Part shown: positions 9,654 to 22,070 of the stretch, one piece after another
Layout of the letters: each line of letters starts with the position of its first letter
Numbering within the stretch: position 1 is the first letter of the stretch
Assembly (NCBI RefSeq): GCF_012489685.1
Contig: NC_080043.1
Coordinates: 38,517,127-38,581,126, forward strand
Length of the DNA stretch: 64,000 nt
Direction: 5' to 3'
DNA from: Lotus japonicus
Lineage: Eukaryota; Streptophyta; Magnoliopsida; Fabales; Fabaceae
The notes under the pieces: model-generated
The model's database searches: none
What the model was told of the DNA's origin: nothing
What the model saw: the letters and a program-made list of their open reading frames with translations, nothing else
Program-made: the position numbers and the translations under genes

Positions 9654-10879
9654 TGTAAGATCAAGTTTTGATCTAGTAGTACAACTCTATGTTTTGATGA
9701 TTACAAGTTAACTATTAAGTATGAACAATTATGGTACTCTAACGTTGTTTTCTGAGTGTTCAAATGACAGGACAAGACTCTAGTCCTATTTCACATGATT
9801 CAGAAGCACAATGCTCAAAGAGTAACCTCTGCAACGCTTTTGCACGTACTATGTTCATCTGAACAGTAGATCAAGCTTCAGAAGATCTAAAGATCATAAA
9901 GCTCTGATATGGATTCAGCTCACTAGAAGCTCTGAAGGATCAGAAGCTCTGAAGGATCAGACGCTCTGAAGGATTAGACATTTTGAAGGATCAGAAGCTC
10001 TGAAGCATCAGAAGCTGAGTAGTGAAGACTCTGAAGTCCAAGAGTAAGCTGGCTCTGAAGACCAAGTATCTCTCCTCTGAGTCCAGAAGCAGAAGGTACA
10101 AAGGTCAGAGGATCCAAGCTTCCCTCTGACTCTGATCATCAAGCTTCACAAGTTCCAAGATGAAGCATTACTCTGATCAGAAGTCAACAAGGATAAAGGT
10201 CATGTCGCTATCCAAAGTACAAAAGCAATTGTACCATTTCTGACGACCTTACCTAACTGTTTCAGCCACAGCAGAACCTGGAAATTCCAGATCTGTCCTT
10301 CAACGGTAGAATCTCCATGCAACGTTCAAACCCTATTCCTTGGAGTATATAAAGAGGCTGAAGATTGAAAGATGCCGCCAAAAAAACTTGTTCACGAGCA
10401 AGCAATATTCAAAAATCTTCTTAGCAATCTTTCTTCAAATAGAACTAAGTGTGTTTACTACTAGCTTTCTAAGAAGCATTTATTTGTAAACCCAAAACCT
10501 TCAAACAGTTGTTTGTTTTACCTTTAGGAGATCAAGATTGATCGGATCCTAGAGAAGACTAAGAGAGTGAATCTTAGTGATAGCTAAGTCAGTGTATTGT
10601 TAGTCACTTTGCAGGTAGCAAGTGCAGTTGTAACAAAACTCTGATTAGTGGATTGCCTTCATTCTAAGAAGGAAGAAATCACCGTAACGGATGGACTGGA
10701 TTAGCTTGAGGGATTTATCAAGTGAACCAGGATAAAATCATTTGTGTGCTTTCCTTATCTCTTATCTCTGCACTTTTATCATTGGTGTTTGAAGAGATTT
10801 ATTTAAATCTCAAGTGGGTTGAGTTTTTAGTTGTAAAACGCTATTCAAACCCCCATTTCTATCGTTTTTCATACCTTCA
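9654..10879 (+). repeat. Solo Sirevirus LTR (1226 bp)
   Basis: Starts TGTAAGATCAAG, ends ATACCTTCA, and has a TATA box (TATATAAAG) near 10346. Flanks are ACTGC (9649-9653) and ACTGT (10880-10884), a 5-bp duplication with one mismatch. No primer site or internal region follows, so the element was reduced to one LTR by LTR-LTR recombination. It is closer to the E2-E4 LTRs than to E1. Confidence 0.92.
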
Positions 10880-10884
10880 ACTGT

Positions 10885-11420
10885 CAGCAAAGAAAATAAA
10901 GATCAAAACTAAAACTACCTGACATACCTTAAGCATAACAGGGGATTTGTTGTTTACCATTCAAACTGGGAGAAATCAAACAACAATTGCCTTTTCAAAC
11001 AAAATTAAGTGAAAGAGGGGAGTAAGGGTGTTTACCAGTGCAACAAAAATAAGGTATTTAAGCTGAAATGTTCATAATAAGCTTCAAAGATTAAGTGAAA
11101 AATGGGGTTTTTCAGCCCCCAATATCAAGCTTTGCTGGTGAAATTGTGATATGTGAAGTAAAATTATGACATTTGTCTATTCTTCTTATCCCGTGGTTTC
11201 TTTCATAAAAGAAGGATAATTTATTTGAGTGTGATGTGTGTTAACTAGGTAAAAGATAAATAAATAAATAAATAAGACTAAGAGTGAAATGGGGCCACGA
11301 AGAAAGAAAAGAAAGAAGGGGAAATATAAGTTTGTGGTGTGGGACTTAAGCTGACACGAAAATATAGGCTTCTACTCTCTATTATACATACTGGGCTAAT
11401 AGGGTGGTGCTAGAAACTAT
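10885..11420. other. Intergenic sequence with a short TAAA microsatellite
   Basis: No coding region recognised. A (TAAA/AAAT)n run of about five units is at 11257-11276. The rest is AT-rich single-copy-looking sequence. Confidence 0.45.
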
Positions 11421-11428
11421 TTTTTAAG

Positions 11429-11960
11429 GGCTTAATTGCACTTTTTGTCCCCCAACTATTGCCTTCCTGCGAAAATCGTCCCCAAACTTTAAAATTAGCA
11501 AAAAACGTTCTCCAACTATACATGATGTTGCACTTTTGGTTTGTCGTTTGCCTTCCGTGAGAAAACTAACGTGAGAAGCTGATGTGGCTCACTCATGTGT
11601 GTCTCACGTGACTTTCTTCAGAGAGCTTGATGACTGGACAAGTCACCTGCTTCTCACGTGACTCTAAAAGGGTTCCATAGTGAAGAAGATGATAGAGGAG
11701 AGAGATGACCGTTGGAGCCTTTCAGAGTTACGTGAGAAGCTTGTGACTTGTCCAGTCATCAAGTTCTCTGAAGAAAGTCACGTGAGACGAGCGTGAGGGA
11801 GTCACATCAGCTTCTCACGTTAGTTTTCTCATGGAAGACAAACAGCAGACCAAAAGTGCAACAACAGGTATAGTTTGAGGACATTTTTTGCTAATTTTAA
11901 AGTTTGGGGACAATTTTCGCAAGAAGTCAATAGTTGGAGGACCAAAAGTACAATTAAACC
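11429..11960. mobile_element. 532-bp foldback (long inverted repeat) DNA element
   Basis: The two halves (about 11429-11670 and 11715-11960) are reverse complements of each other with scattered mismatches. Outer ends are GGCTTAATTG and CAATTAAACC. A perfect 8-bp duplication TTTTTAAG flanks it (11421-11428, 11961-11968). There is no transposase. The long terminal inverted repeats suggest a non-autonomous Mutator-like element, although 9 bp would be usual there and 8 bp fits hAT. A transcript would fold into a hairpin of more than 200 bp. Confidence 0.85.
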
Positions 11961-11968
11961 TTTTTAAG

Positions 11969-12712
11969 AGTACTGGGGAGAAAATTTGTAAATTTGGGGG
12001 TGACCACAGCATGAGTGAGTCACCCCACTACCTCCGCCCCTGTGTGGGGAAAATGCCCCTACTGTGCCTAATATGCAACCAATTATCCGAAAAGTTAAAA
12101 GTTATTAGTTAAAGGCTACATAAATTATTTTTATTACTTCTCTAACAGTTTGAAAAGATAAAAGTCCAAAATTTTCACATGAACTAAAAAAAAATGCATG
12201 TACATATAATTTGGTATTGTCTTTTTTCGATTTTTCTCAATTTAGATGCCTTTCCACTGAACAAAAACCTGCAATGGGAAAACAACTTATAAACAAGACA
12301 AAATTGCAACAACAACTCAGCATATTCTATATATTAACCCTAATAATCATGAATATATAATTATTATACTAGTCTCATATAATTAATCATGACGACAGAC
12401 CAACCAATGAATGAATCCAAAGCTTATAGTTTATCATGAACCCTACTCCATCAAATAAATCCCTTCCATGAAATGTTTATTAAATGTGTTATTTGCTCGC
12501 ACGTTCACAATAAACTACACTGATGCCAATCTGTCACCATGGCGGCTCATATTAAACACCTACCCCAACCCCTTCTTCTCTCTCACTCCTCCCACTCTCA
12601 CCTCATCACCATAACCACCTCAAAACCCACCCCCCTTCATTTTCCGGCCAGCCCTCACACCCCACCACCATTTCCACCACCACCACCATCATCAACCACC
12701 TAGATCACCACC
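11969..12712 (+). promoter_or_regulatory. Upstream region and 5' UTR of the WRKY gene
   Basis: AT-rich sequence to about 12540, then a C-rich, purine-poor leader with CTCTCTCACTCC and repeated CCACCA/ACCACC runs directly before the ATG, typical of a plant 5' UTR. I see no clear TATA box and no obvious W-box (TTGACC/T) cluster. Confidence 0.5.
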
Positions 12713-15168
12713 ATGTACCACCGTAGATTCAAAATCAACACCCGGCAATTATACGCCTCTGACAGCCCAAATGACCTTGAGCCCGAGCCCATCTCTGAGC
12801 CCGGGCCCGCTTCACCTTCTTCCGGTGAAGACATAAAAACTGAAGCACCATCTCCCAAGAAAAGGTTTCACCTTATTTTTTTTTTTCCTTTTTTAAGATT
12901 TTTTTTTTTATTTTGGGAAGTTAAGGTGGTTAACCGTTGGAGAGTTATTCATGATACTACTATACGTGTAGGAGGGAGATGAAGAAGAGGGTGGTGACTT
13001 TACCAATCGGTGACGTGGATGGATCTAAGAGCAAAGGAGAGACATATCCACCGTCCGATTCATGGGCCTGGAGAAAGTACGGTCAGAAGCCCATCAAAGG
13101 TTCCCCTTATCCCAGGTACACATTCCTAATTCCTTAATTGCTTTTCTTAATCATCATCATTTTCTAGATTTATTAAACCATGGAGAATTAGCTTAATTTA
13201 AGATCATCATTTGATGTTAAATTTGGTAGTGGAATAGTAACTTAATTTAGAAGTTCATGGCGGAGGATGGAGGAGAATTGGGCCGCGGCGGCTGCCGGAA
13301 AAAAACCGGCAGCTGTGCTAAAATGCGCATGGGGTGGTAGTTAAGAGCTTAGGTTGTTGTAATGGCATACGCGGGGTGTGAACCGCGTTGCCGTCACGCC
13401 ATGAATGATTAAGGGAATATAAAAATCTGGAGCCGGCGAGGAAGTCATTATCATGGATTGTTTGTTTGATATTTTTGTTTGTGAATGGAAAATTTGTCTC
13501 AATTATTTGATGCGTATTTCAATGATCTGTATGCTGAAGTTACAAATTTAACCATGATGTTAAGCGTGTTTTATGGGATTCACGAGATAAACAAAGTTAT
13601 CATATGTGATTGTTGTGTGTGTTTTACACTTTTACGTGTAATATTGCGTTTATCAATGCAGGTTGCCTGCATTATCAATCAAATTAGGGCATAGTTGAAA
13701 CTTATTTGCCAACAAAATATCAATTGTGAATCAAATCACATTAGGACATAGTTGCCGCTTATAAATGTATAAGAAAATGAGATATATGTAGAAAGGGGGG
13801 AAAAATACTAAAACCATTTGAACCAAATTTTATTATTGCTTTAAATTTTACAAAATCATTTTGTGGTAAAAGTTATTTGTGATTTTTTTAATATTTCGAT
13901 TTGGACGTGGTGAAGGTAAAAAATATCTCTAAGAATGTAGTTGTTGTTTTCAGTTATTAAACTTTCAATCTAAAAGTTCAAACAATTATTATTTTACTAC
14001 CGTTGGGCTGTGAAATTTTATTTTGATAGTAAAAACAATATTGAAGAAAAAAAGTATTCAATAATAAAAAATGTATAATAGATGACACTTTGTAATAAAA
14101 ATATTTGTAATAAATTATCATTACAATTATTTGACACTCAATCCTCTTCATATTTAATTAAATGATGTTCTTTCAAACAAAACAAAAATTAAATGATGTT
14201 GCTTATACCCTTATAAAAAAGAACATTATACTTTTCAGTAGTACTAAATTACAAATTATATACGTTCAAAAAAAAATTACAAATTATATAAAATATTCAA
14301 AAAAAAAAACATTACAATTATATAAATGTATTTTAGAGGATAATATTACATATCCAAGAAATACATAGAAGGATAGCTAAAGTGGTAAGAACTATGAACA
14401 TCAGAATTGAACAAGAGTAAAGGGTGAAGGGTCTCGGGTTCGAACCCGAATGATGGATTAATTTACTAACATTTCTAACAACTAACATTTACAATCCATT
14501 AAATAAAAAAGTGTCATTTTCCCTTGTTTTGGATTATGATCCCAATCCACATCACTCTTGTTTATTTTAACATTTTCTATGGCCATTTTTTCTCTTGATT
14601 ACAATTTTTAATTAATTTCTTAATTTGAATATTGAAATACAGGGGATACTACCGATGCAGCAGTTCAAAGGGATGCCCCGCAAGGAAGCAAGTTGAAAGA
14701 AGCCGCGTGGACCCCACAAAGCTCATGGTCACCTACTCCTACGAACACAACCACTCCCTCCCCGTTCCCAAATCACATTCCTCCGCCGCCTCCGCCACCG
14801 CAACCACCTCCAGCGACGGCGCTGCTGACACTCCCGCCACGCCTACCGAGTCCACCGCCATGTTGCCGCCGGAGGAGGATCTGACGGTTTTCGCCACGCA
14901 TCCCGATCTGGAATTCACCGGCGACTCGGCGGTTCTGCTCGGCCACCACCACCACCACGCAGATTTCGGGTGGTTCGACGACGTGGCCTCCACCGGCGTT
15001 CTTGAAAGTCCGATCTGCGACGAGGTGGAGGATGTGATGCTAACGATGAGGGAGGAAGACGAGTCGCTGTTTGCCGATCTCGGCGAGTTGCCGGAGTGTT
15101 CGGCGGTTTTCCGGCGAAGGAATATTCTGAGCACCAGCACGATACAGTGTGATGGCATCACAGGATAA
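12713..15168 (+). CDS. WRKY69: WRKY transcription factor, group IIe, WRKY69-like
   Basis: Three exons, 12713-12864, 12972-13115 and 14643-15168, join with GT-AG introns to 273 residues. Both introns are phase 2, and the second splits the PYPR/GYYR codon, the conserved group II WRKY position. The DNA-binding domain has WRKYGQK at residues 84-90 and a C2H2 zinc site (C104, C110, H134, H136; CX5C-X23-HXH). The start [11 protein letters not shown], the [11 protein letters not shown] basic segment, the WFDD patch and the [18 protein letters not shown] C-terminus (here [14 protein letters not shown]) match Arabidopsis WRKY69 better than WRKY65. WRKY proteins bind W-box DNA in the nucleus; specific targets cannot be read from sequence. 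Intron 2 carries a SINE and the 3' UTR a MITE. An ORF beginning at 14632 is an artefact of reading through the acceptor site. Confidence 0.95.
14368..14470 (+). mobile_element. tRNA-derived SINE in WRKY intron 2
   Basis: An internal RNA polymerase III promoter is visible: A box TAGCTAAAGTGGTAAGA (14374-14390) and B box GGTTCGAACCC (14437-14447), 46 bases apart. It does not fold as a complete tRNA. Boundaries are approximate; the 3' end is somewhere after 14455 and no target duplication was settled. It is on the same strand as the WRKY gene. Confidence 0.62.
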
Positions 15169-15213
15169 CACGGCTGGACCGTTTTCTTGTGTCCAGCGTT
15201 GCATAAGATGATA

Positions 15214-15517
15214 CTCCCTCCGGTCCCATTTATAAGCATGAAAGAGAAGAAAAATCTTGGTCCTTTTTATAAGAACCAAATGAAAGTTTGAGCTATATTA
15301 ATTATTTTTTTCCAATGATGCCCTTATTAATTCTAGCTTGTAAAATGTGTCTCATTAATTATTCTCTCTCTTTCCCACTTTCCAACACTAATAACAAAGG
15401 GTAATTTTGGAAGTTTATTTTGATTCAAGACATATTTAATGCATTTTATCTAGTTTAACTACATTTCTTAAACTATGTGATTTTTTTTTTGCTGCTTATA
15501 AATAGGACCGGAGGGAG
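15214..15517. mobile_element. Stowaway MITE (304 bp) downstream of the WRKY gene
   Basis: Terminal inverted repeats CTCCCTCCGGTCC...GGACCGGAGGGAG are flanked by TA on both sides (15212-15213, 15518-15519), the Tc1/mariner Stowaway pattern. It begins 45 bp after the WRKY stop codon, so it probably forms much of the WRKY 3' UTR or contains its poly(A) site. No ORF. Confidence 0.95.
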
Positions 15518-16289
15518 TATAATATTCACCGCCTGAAAATCGTGCGCCATTAAAAAAATTGAAACGTAAAGAAATAATTAAAAAGTTATTTTATAATTCA
15601 AGTTTTTTTTTTTCCTTTCACTCTTTGCTTTGTACATTTGAATAAATAATTAGTAGTTGCTAGCAGGACCATTTCTGCAGAATTGATCCGTTAGGTCCAA
15701 TGATTCCATTCTTCTAGTTTTGTATTTTGTACATTTGAATCACTCACATGCACCGCAATAGTGAAATTTTACCATTAATCCACCATCGTTCATATGTTCT
15801 AATATTGAAAATTCCTATTTTGCCCCGAGAAACCCAAATATATGTGTTTTAGTGTGTTTGATTTTGTGTTTTCTTCCAAGATCTACTTGCAGGGCCGGCT
15901 CAAGGGTAATGTCACTCACGCAATCAAGTTTTTTTTTACTAAATCAAACGGCCTTGAAATTTTTTTTACTAAATATTTTTGGGTTCTTTTAGTTTACACA
16001 AGAAAATCCTTTTGTAAGGTTGCACCACCCTAGATTTACCTGTTGTAGTAGGTTACTTTCCAGGTTAATTTTTTTTAACTAATTATTTAATCTGGTTTAA
16101 CATTATCTAATATAGTTTCACCAAAAAACAAAAAAAAACCACCACCACCTTCTTATCGATTCTGACCGAAGAGAGAGGAGAGGAGGAAAATAAGAAAGTG
16201 GCGGCGCCGGCGGTGGGATGAGAGGTGGCGGCGGCGGCGTCGACGATATCTCTGCATCTTCGTTTCCTTCCAATCTTAGGTTTTGGTGG
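15518..16289. other. Intergenic region up to E2
   Basis: AT-rich sequence with a fragment AGGGCCGGCTCAAGGG...GCACCACCC (15893-16030) that resembles a hAT-type repeat end. From 16130 to 16289 there is a purine-rich and GGCGGCGG-rich stretch that could be the 5' end of a former gene cut by E2. No gene is claimed. Confidence 0.4.
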
Positions 16290-17496
16290 TGTAAGATCAA
16301 GTTTTGATCTAGTAATATAACTCTATGTTTTAATGATTACAAGTTAACCTTTTGATATGAACAATTGTGGTACTCTAACGTGTTTTTCTGAGTGTGCTAT
16401 TTACAAGCTCTGACCTCAACTCAATCTCACACAAATCAGAAGCACTGTGTTAAAGAGCGACCCAAGCAACGCTTTCGCATTCACCATGTTCAGTATGAAC
16501 AGTGGAAAAGCTTCAGAAGTTCTAAAGTTATACAAACTCTGATGTGGACTCAGTCACTAGAAGTTCTGAAGATCCAGAAAGTCTGATAACCAAGAAACAC
16601 TGAAGGCTCAGATATTCTGATGGTGTAGAAGACTCTGAAGATCCAGAAGCTGATTAGTGAAATTCTGATGTCCAGAAGCAAGATACTCTGAAGACCATGT
16701 ACTTCCCTCTGAGTTCAGAATCAGAAGAAACAATGGTCAGAGGATCTGGGCTTTCCCTCTGACTCTGATCAACCGGCTTCACAAGTTCCAATATGAAGCA
16801 TTCCCCTGATCAGAAGTCTCCTAGGTTTAAAGGTCAAGTCGCTATCCAAGTACAAAAGCAACTGTACCTTCCTGACGACCTACCTAACAGTCTCAGACAT
16901 AGCAGAAGCTGGATTTTCCAGAACTGCCCTCCAACGGTAGCATTTTCCATGCAACGCTCAACCCTAATCCTTGGAGTATATAAAGAGACTAAAGACTGAA
17001 AGAAGCGGCTAGAAGCATTCACATACGCACAAGATAAATTCAAATTCTTCTAAGCTTTCTTTCATCTGAAATTCATTGAGTTTACTATTAGCTTTTTAGA
17101 AGCAAATCTCTTGTAAACAATTCTTTGATAAACAGTTTGTTTAGTTCCTTTAGGAGATCAAGGTTGATCGGATCCTAAAGAAGACTAAGAGAGTGAATCT
17201 TAGTGTGAGCTAAGTCAGTGTAATTGTTAGTCACTTGTAGGTTTCAAGTGCAGTTGTAACTCTTACCTGATTAGTGGATTGCCTTCATTCTAAGAAGGAA
17301 GAAATCACCTTAACGGGTGGACTGGAGTAGCTTGAGTGATTTATCAAGTGAACCAGGATAAAATCCTTGTGTGCTTTTCTATCTCTTATCTTTAGCACTT
17401 AAGTTCTCGAAAGATTTGTCAAAATCTTTAAGGTGGAAGCTTTATACTGAAAACGTTATTCAAACCCCCCCCTTTCTACCGTTTTTCATACCTTCA
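16290..17496 (+). repeat. E2 5' LTR (1207 bp)
   Basis: TGTAAG...CCTTCA with a TATATAAAG box near 16978. Closely similar along its length to the E3 LTR; lacks the dense GATC microrepeat of E1. Confidence 0.93.
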
Positions 17497-17498
17497 AT

Positions 17499-17510
17499 TG
17501 GTATCAGAGC
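17499..17510 (+). other. E2 primer-binding site (tRNA-iMet)
   Basis: TGGTATCAGAGC two bases after the LTR, the same as in E1, E3 and E4. Confidence 0.93.
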
Positions 17511-17568
17511 GCAAGTTCTGATTACCACACCTAACAGTGTTCAGTGATCCGGGCCGGTGTGAAAAACA

Positions 17569-19461
17569 ATGGCTGCCACCACCAGTGAAACTCAAAGAGA
17601 TGGTTACAATGCAAAGCCTCCTATGTTCGACGGTCAAAGGTTCGAATACTGGAAAGATAGACTGGAAAGTTTTTTTCTGGGTTTCGATGCAGATCTCTGG
17701 GATATTATTGTGGATGGCTACGAGCGTCCAGTTGATGCAGATGGCAAGAAGATCCCAAGGTCAGAGATGACTGCAGATCAAAAGAAGCTGTACTCACAAC
17801 ATCACAAAGCAAGAGCAATTCTTCTAAGTGCTATGTCCTATGAAGAGTACCAGAAGATTACAGATCGTGAGTTTGCGAAAGGCATTTTCGAATCTCTGAA
17901 GATGTCTCATGAAGGAAACAAGAAAGTCAAAGAATCAAAGGCATTGTCTTTGATCCAAAAGTATGAATCCTTCATCATGGAGCCAAATGAGTCCATTGAA
18001 GAAATGTTCTCCAGATTTCAGTTGCTTGTAGCTGGCATACGACCTCTCAACAAGAGCTACACAACAAAAGATCATGTCATAAGGGTCATCAGGTGTCTTC
18101 CTGAAAGTTGGATGCCTTTAGTGACTTCAATAGAGCTCACGAGAGATGTTGAGAATATGAGTTTAGAAGAACTCATCAGCATTTTGAAATGCCATGAGCT
18201 GAAGCGCTCAGAGATGCAAGATCTGAGGAAAAAGTCCATAGCCTTGAAATCTAAATCTGAAAAGGCTAAGGCTGAGAAGTCAAAAGCTCTTCAAGCTGAA
18301 GAAGAGGAATCTGAAGAAGCATCAGAAGATTCTGATGAAGATGAGCTGACTCTGATCTCCAAGAGACTCAATCGCATCTGAAAGCACAGGCAGAGCAAAT
18401 ACAAAGGCTCTGGAAAGGAAAAAAGAAAGTCTGAATCCTCCGGTCAGAAGAAGTCCTCACTTAAGGAAGTCACATGCTTTGAGTGCAAAGAATCAGGGCA
18501 CTACAAAAGTGACTGTCCAAAGTTGAAGAAGGACAAGAAGCCAAAGAAGAGTCTGATGGTGACATTTGATGAATCAGAGTCAGAGGATGTTGACTCTGAT
18601 GGTGAAATCCAAGAACTCATGGCTATTGTCAAAGACAAGGAAGCAGAGTCAAAGGGAGCTGTTGACTCTGACTCAGAATCAGAAGGAGATCCTAACTCAG
18701 ACGATGAAAATGAGGTATTCGCTTCTTTCTCTACCTCTGAACTGAAACATGCATTGTCTGATATCATGGATAAATATAACTCCTTATTGTCTAAGCATAA
18801 GAAGCTGAAAAAGGACTTATCTGCTGTTTCCAAGACTCCTTCTGAACATGAGAAAATTATTTCTGAATTGAAAAATGATAATCATGCTTTGATCAATTTC
18901 AACTCTGTGCTTAAGAACCAGATTGCTAAGTTAGAAGAAATTGTTGCCTGTGATGCCTGTGATTGTAGAAATGAATCTAAGTATGAAAAGTCTTTTCAAA
19001 GATTCCTAGCTAAAAGCGTGGATAGAAGCTTAATGGCTTCAATGATCTATGGCGTAAGCAGAAATGGAATGCATGGCATTGGCTATTCTAAACCAATTAG
19101 AAATGAGCCCTCTGTGTCTAAAGCTAAATCCTTGTATGAATGCTTTGTTCCCTCTGGTACCATATTGTCTGATCCTTTACCTGCTAAAGTTGCTAAAAAC
19201 CCTCTTAAAAAGGGATCCTTCTCTATGACTAAATATCATGCAAATATTCCTTTAAAATATCATGTTGAGACACCCAAGGTGATCATAACCTCTGGGGTAA
19301 CTAACAAGAGAGGACCCAGAAAGTGGGTACCTAAGGACAAGATTATCTATGTTGCAGATATCCTTGATAGCTCCACTGAAACACCAATCATGGTATCTGG
19401 ACAGTGGATGCTCGCGTCACATGACGGGAGAAAGGCGTATGTTCCGAGAGCTGAAACTTAA
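17569..19461 (+). pseudogene. E2 gag with one nonsense codon
   Basis: Starts [12 protein letters not shown] after AAAAACA. One frame continues to a TAA at 19459-19461 but is broken by TGA at 18379-18381, where E3 has TGG (IWKHR). The capsid-like domain is upstream of the stop; the zinc knuckle ([14 protein letters not shown], about 18475-18520), acidic region and coiled coil are downstream. The last 110 bases overlap the start of pol in another frame. Confidence 0.92.
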
Positions 19462-22070
19462 GCCTGGAGGCGAAGTTGGCTTTGGAGGAAATGAAAAGGG
19501 TAAAATTGTTGGTACTGGTACTATTTGTGTAGATAGTAGTCCATGCATTGATAATGTGTTATTGGTAGACGGCTTAACACATAACTTATTGTCTATAAGT
19601 CAATTAGCTGACAAGGGTTATGATGTTATATTCAATCAAAAGTCCTGCCGGGCTGTAAGTCAAATCGATGGCTCTGTTCTGTTTAACAGCAAGAGGAAGA
19701 ACAACATCTATAAGATCAGATTATCTGAGTTGGAGGCTCAGAATGTGAAGTGCCGAGAAGGCTTGTAGGATTGTGCGTGTCAGAAGTGACCATGGTGGAG
19801 AGTTTGAGAATGACAAGTTTGAGAGTCTGTTTGATTCCTATGGAATTGCACATGATTTCTCTTGTCCCAGAACTCCTCAACAAAATGGTGTTGTTGAGAG
19901 GAAGAACAGAACTCTTCAGGAGATGGCTAGAACCATGCTCCAAGAAACTGGCATGGCTAAGCACTTTTGGGCAGAGGCAGTAAATACAGCATGTTACATT
20001 CAGAACAGAATCTCTGTGAGACCAATTCTGAATAAGACTCCTTATGAATTGTGGAAGAACATAAAACCCAACATTTCTTATTTTCATCCTTTTGGCTGTG
20101 TTTGTTATGTTCTCAATACTAAGGATAGATTGCATAAATTTGATGCTAAGTCTTCTAAGTGTCTATTACTTGGTTATTCTGAGAGATCTAAAGGTTTTAG
20201 ATTTTATAATACTGATGCTAAGACTATTGAAGAATCTATTCATGTTAGATTTGACGATAAGCTTGACTCTGACCAGTCAAAGCTAGTTGAGAAGTTTGCA
20301 GATTTAAGCATTAATGTTTCTGACAAAGGCAAAGCTCCAGAGGAAGCTGAGCCAGAGGAAGATGAACCAGAGGAAGAAGCTGGTCCCTCTAACTCACAAA
20401 CTCTGAAGAAGAGCAGAATCACTGCAGCTCACCCTAAGGAATTGGTTCTGGGCAACAAAGACGAACCAGTCAGAACCAGATCAGCCTTCAGACCCTCTGA
20501 AGAGACCTTGCTCAGTCTGAAAGGATTGGTGTCCTTAATTGAACCCAATTCCATAGATGAAGCTCTTCAGGACAAGGATTGGATTCTGGCTATGGAAGAA
20601 GAATTGAATCAATTCTCCAAGAACGATGTTTGGAGCTTAGTGAAGAAGCCTGAGAGTGTCCATGTAATTGGAACAAAATGGGTATTCAGAAACAAGCTGA
20701 ATGAGAAAGGAGATGTAGTCAGAAACAAGGCAAGGCTAGTTGCTCAAGGCTACAGCCAGCAGGAAGGAATAGACTACACTGAAACATTTGCTCCAGTAGC
20801 AAGACTGGAGGCAATCAGACTGTTGATCTCTTTTTCAGTGAATCACAACATAGTTCTACATCAGATGGACGTGAAGAGTGCCTTCCTAAATGGTTATATT
20901 TCAGAGGAAGTCTATGTTCATCAACCCCCAGGTTTTGAAGATGAGAAGAAGCCAGACCATGTGTTCAAATTGAAGAAATCACTCTATGGTCTGAAGCAAG
21001 CTCCCAGAGCATGGTATGAGAGACTCAGCTCATTCCTTCTGGAGAATGAGTTTGTAAGGGGTAAAGTAGATACAACTCTTTTTTGCAAGACTTATAAAGA
21101 TGATATCTTAATTGTGCAAATTTATGTTGATGATATTATATTTGGTTCTGCTAATCAATCTCTATGCAAAGAATTTTCTGAGATGATGCAGGCTGAATTT
21201 GAGATGAGTATGATGGGAGAATTAAAGTACTTTCTGGGAATACAAGTTGATCAAACACCAGAAGGAACATATATCCATCAGAGCAAATACACTAAAGAAC
21301 TTATGAAGAAGTTCAATATGCTGGAATCTACAGTGGCCAAGACTCCAATGCATCCTACATGCATTCTGGAGAAAGAAGATAAAAGTGGTAAAGTATGTCA
21401 GAAGCTCTATCGTGGCATGATAGGTTCACTTCTATACTTAACTGCATCTAGGCCAGACATACTATTTAGTGTTCATTTATGTGCTCGTTTCCAATCAGAT
21501 CCAAGGGAAACCCACTTAACTGCTGTTAAGAGGATCCTAAGGTATCTGAAAGGCACCACTAACCTTGGCTTGATGTATAAGAAAACATCAGAGTATAAGC
21601 TTTCAGGTTATTGTGATGCTGATTATGCTGGAGATAGAACAGAGAGAAAAAGTACTTCTGGAAATTGTCAATTTCTGGGAAGCAATCTAGTCTCATGGGC
21701 AAGCAAGAGGCAATCAACCATTGCACTATCAACTGCAGAGGCAGAATATATCTCAGCAGCAATATGCAGCACTCAGATGCTCTGGATGAAACATCAGCTG
21801 GAGGATTATCAGATCCTTGAGAGCAATATCCCAATCTATTGTGATAACACTGCTGCAATCTCATTGAGTAAGAATCCTATCTTGCATTCAAGGGCAAAGC
21901 ACATTGAGGTAAAGTATCACTTTATTAGAGATTATGTACAGAAGGGCGTACTTCTTCTGAAGTTTGTTGATACTGACCATCAATGGGCAAATATCTTTAC
22001 AAAGCCCTTAGCAGAGGATAGATTTAATTTTATTCTGAAAAATCTGAACATGGACTTTTGTCCAGAGTGA
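19349..22070 (+). pseudogene. E2 pol with integrase deletion
   Basis: The protease start is present ([11 protein letters not shown]). At about 19754 the sequence jumps from EAQNVKC to the EKACRIV region of integrase. About 128 codons are lost, including the HHCC zinc-binding motif and the first catalytic aspartate, and the frame changes. From 19773 an open frame of 765 codons covers the rest of integrase ([16 protein letters not shown]), reverse transcriptase ([14 protein letters not shown]) and RNase H (CDADYAGD). The stop is TGA at 22068-22070. The copy could not integrate by itself. Confidence 0.93.

Noticed and set aside
14374..14447. Candidate tRNA gene with A and B boxes
   Set aside because: No acceptor, anticodon or T-arm folding that makes a complete tRNA; fits a SINE head.
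14632..14642. ATG upstream of WRKY exon 3 as a gene start
   Set aside because: These bases are intron sequence before the AG acceptor; the WRKY motif is split between exons 2 and 3.
14739..15239. Long minus-strand ORF opposite WRKY exon 3
   Set aside because: A shadow of a GC-rich coding exon; no recognisable protein.
15893..16030. hAT-type element from a GGGCCGGCTC motif
   Set aside because: Only one end-like motif and no target duplication; too weak to annotate.
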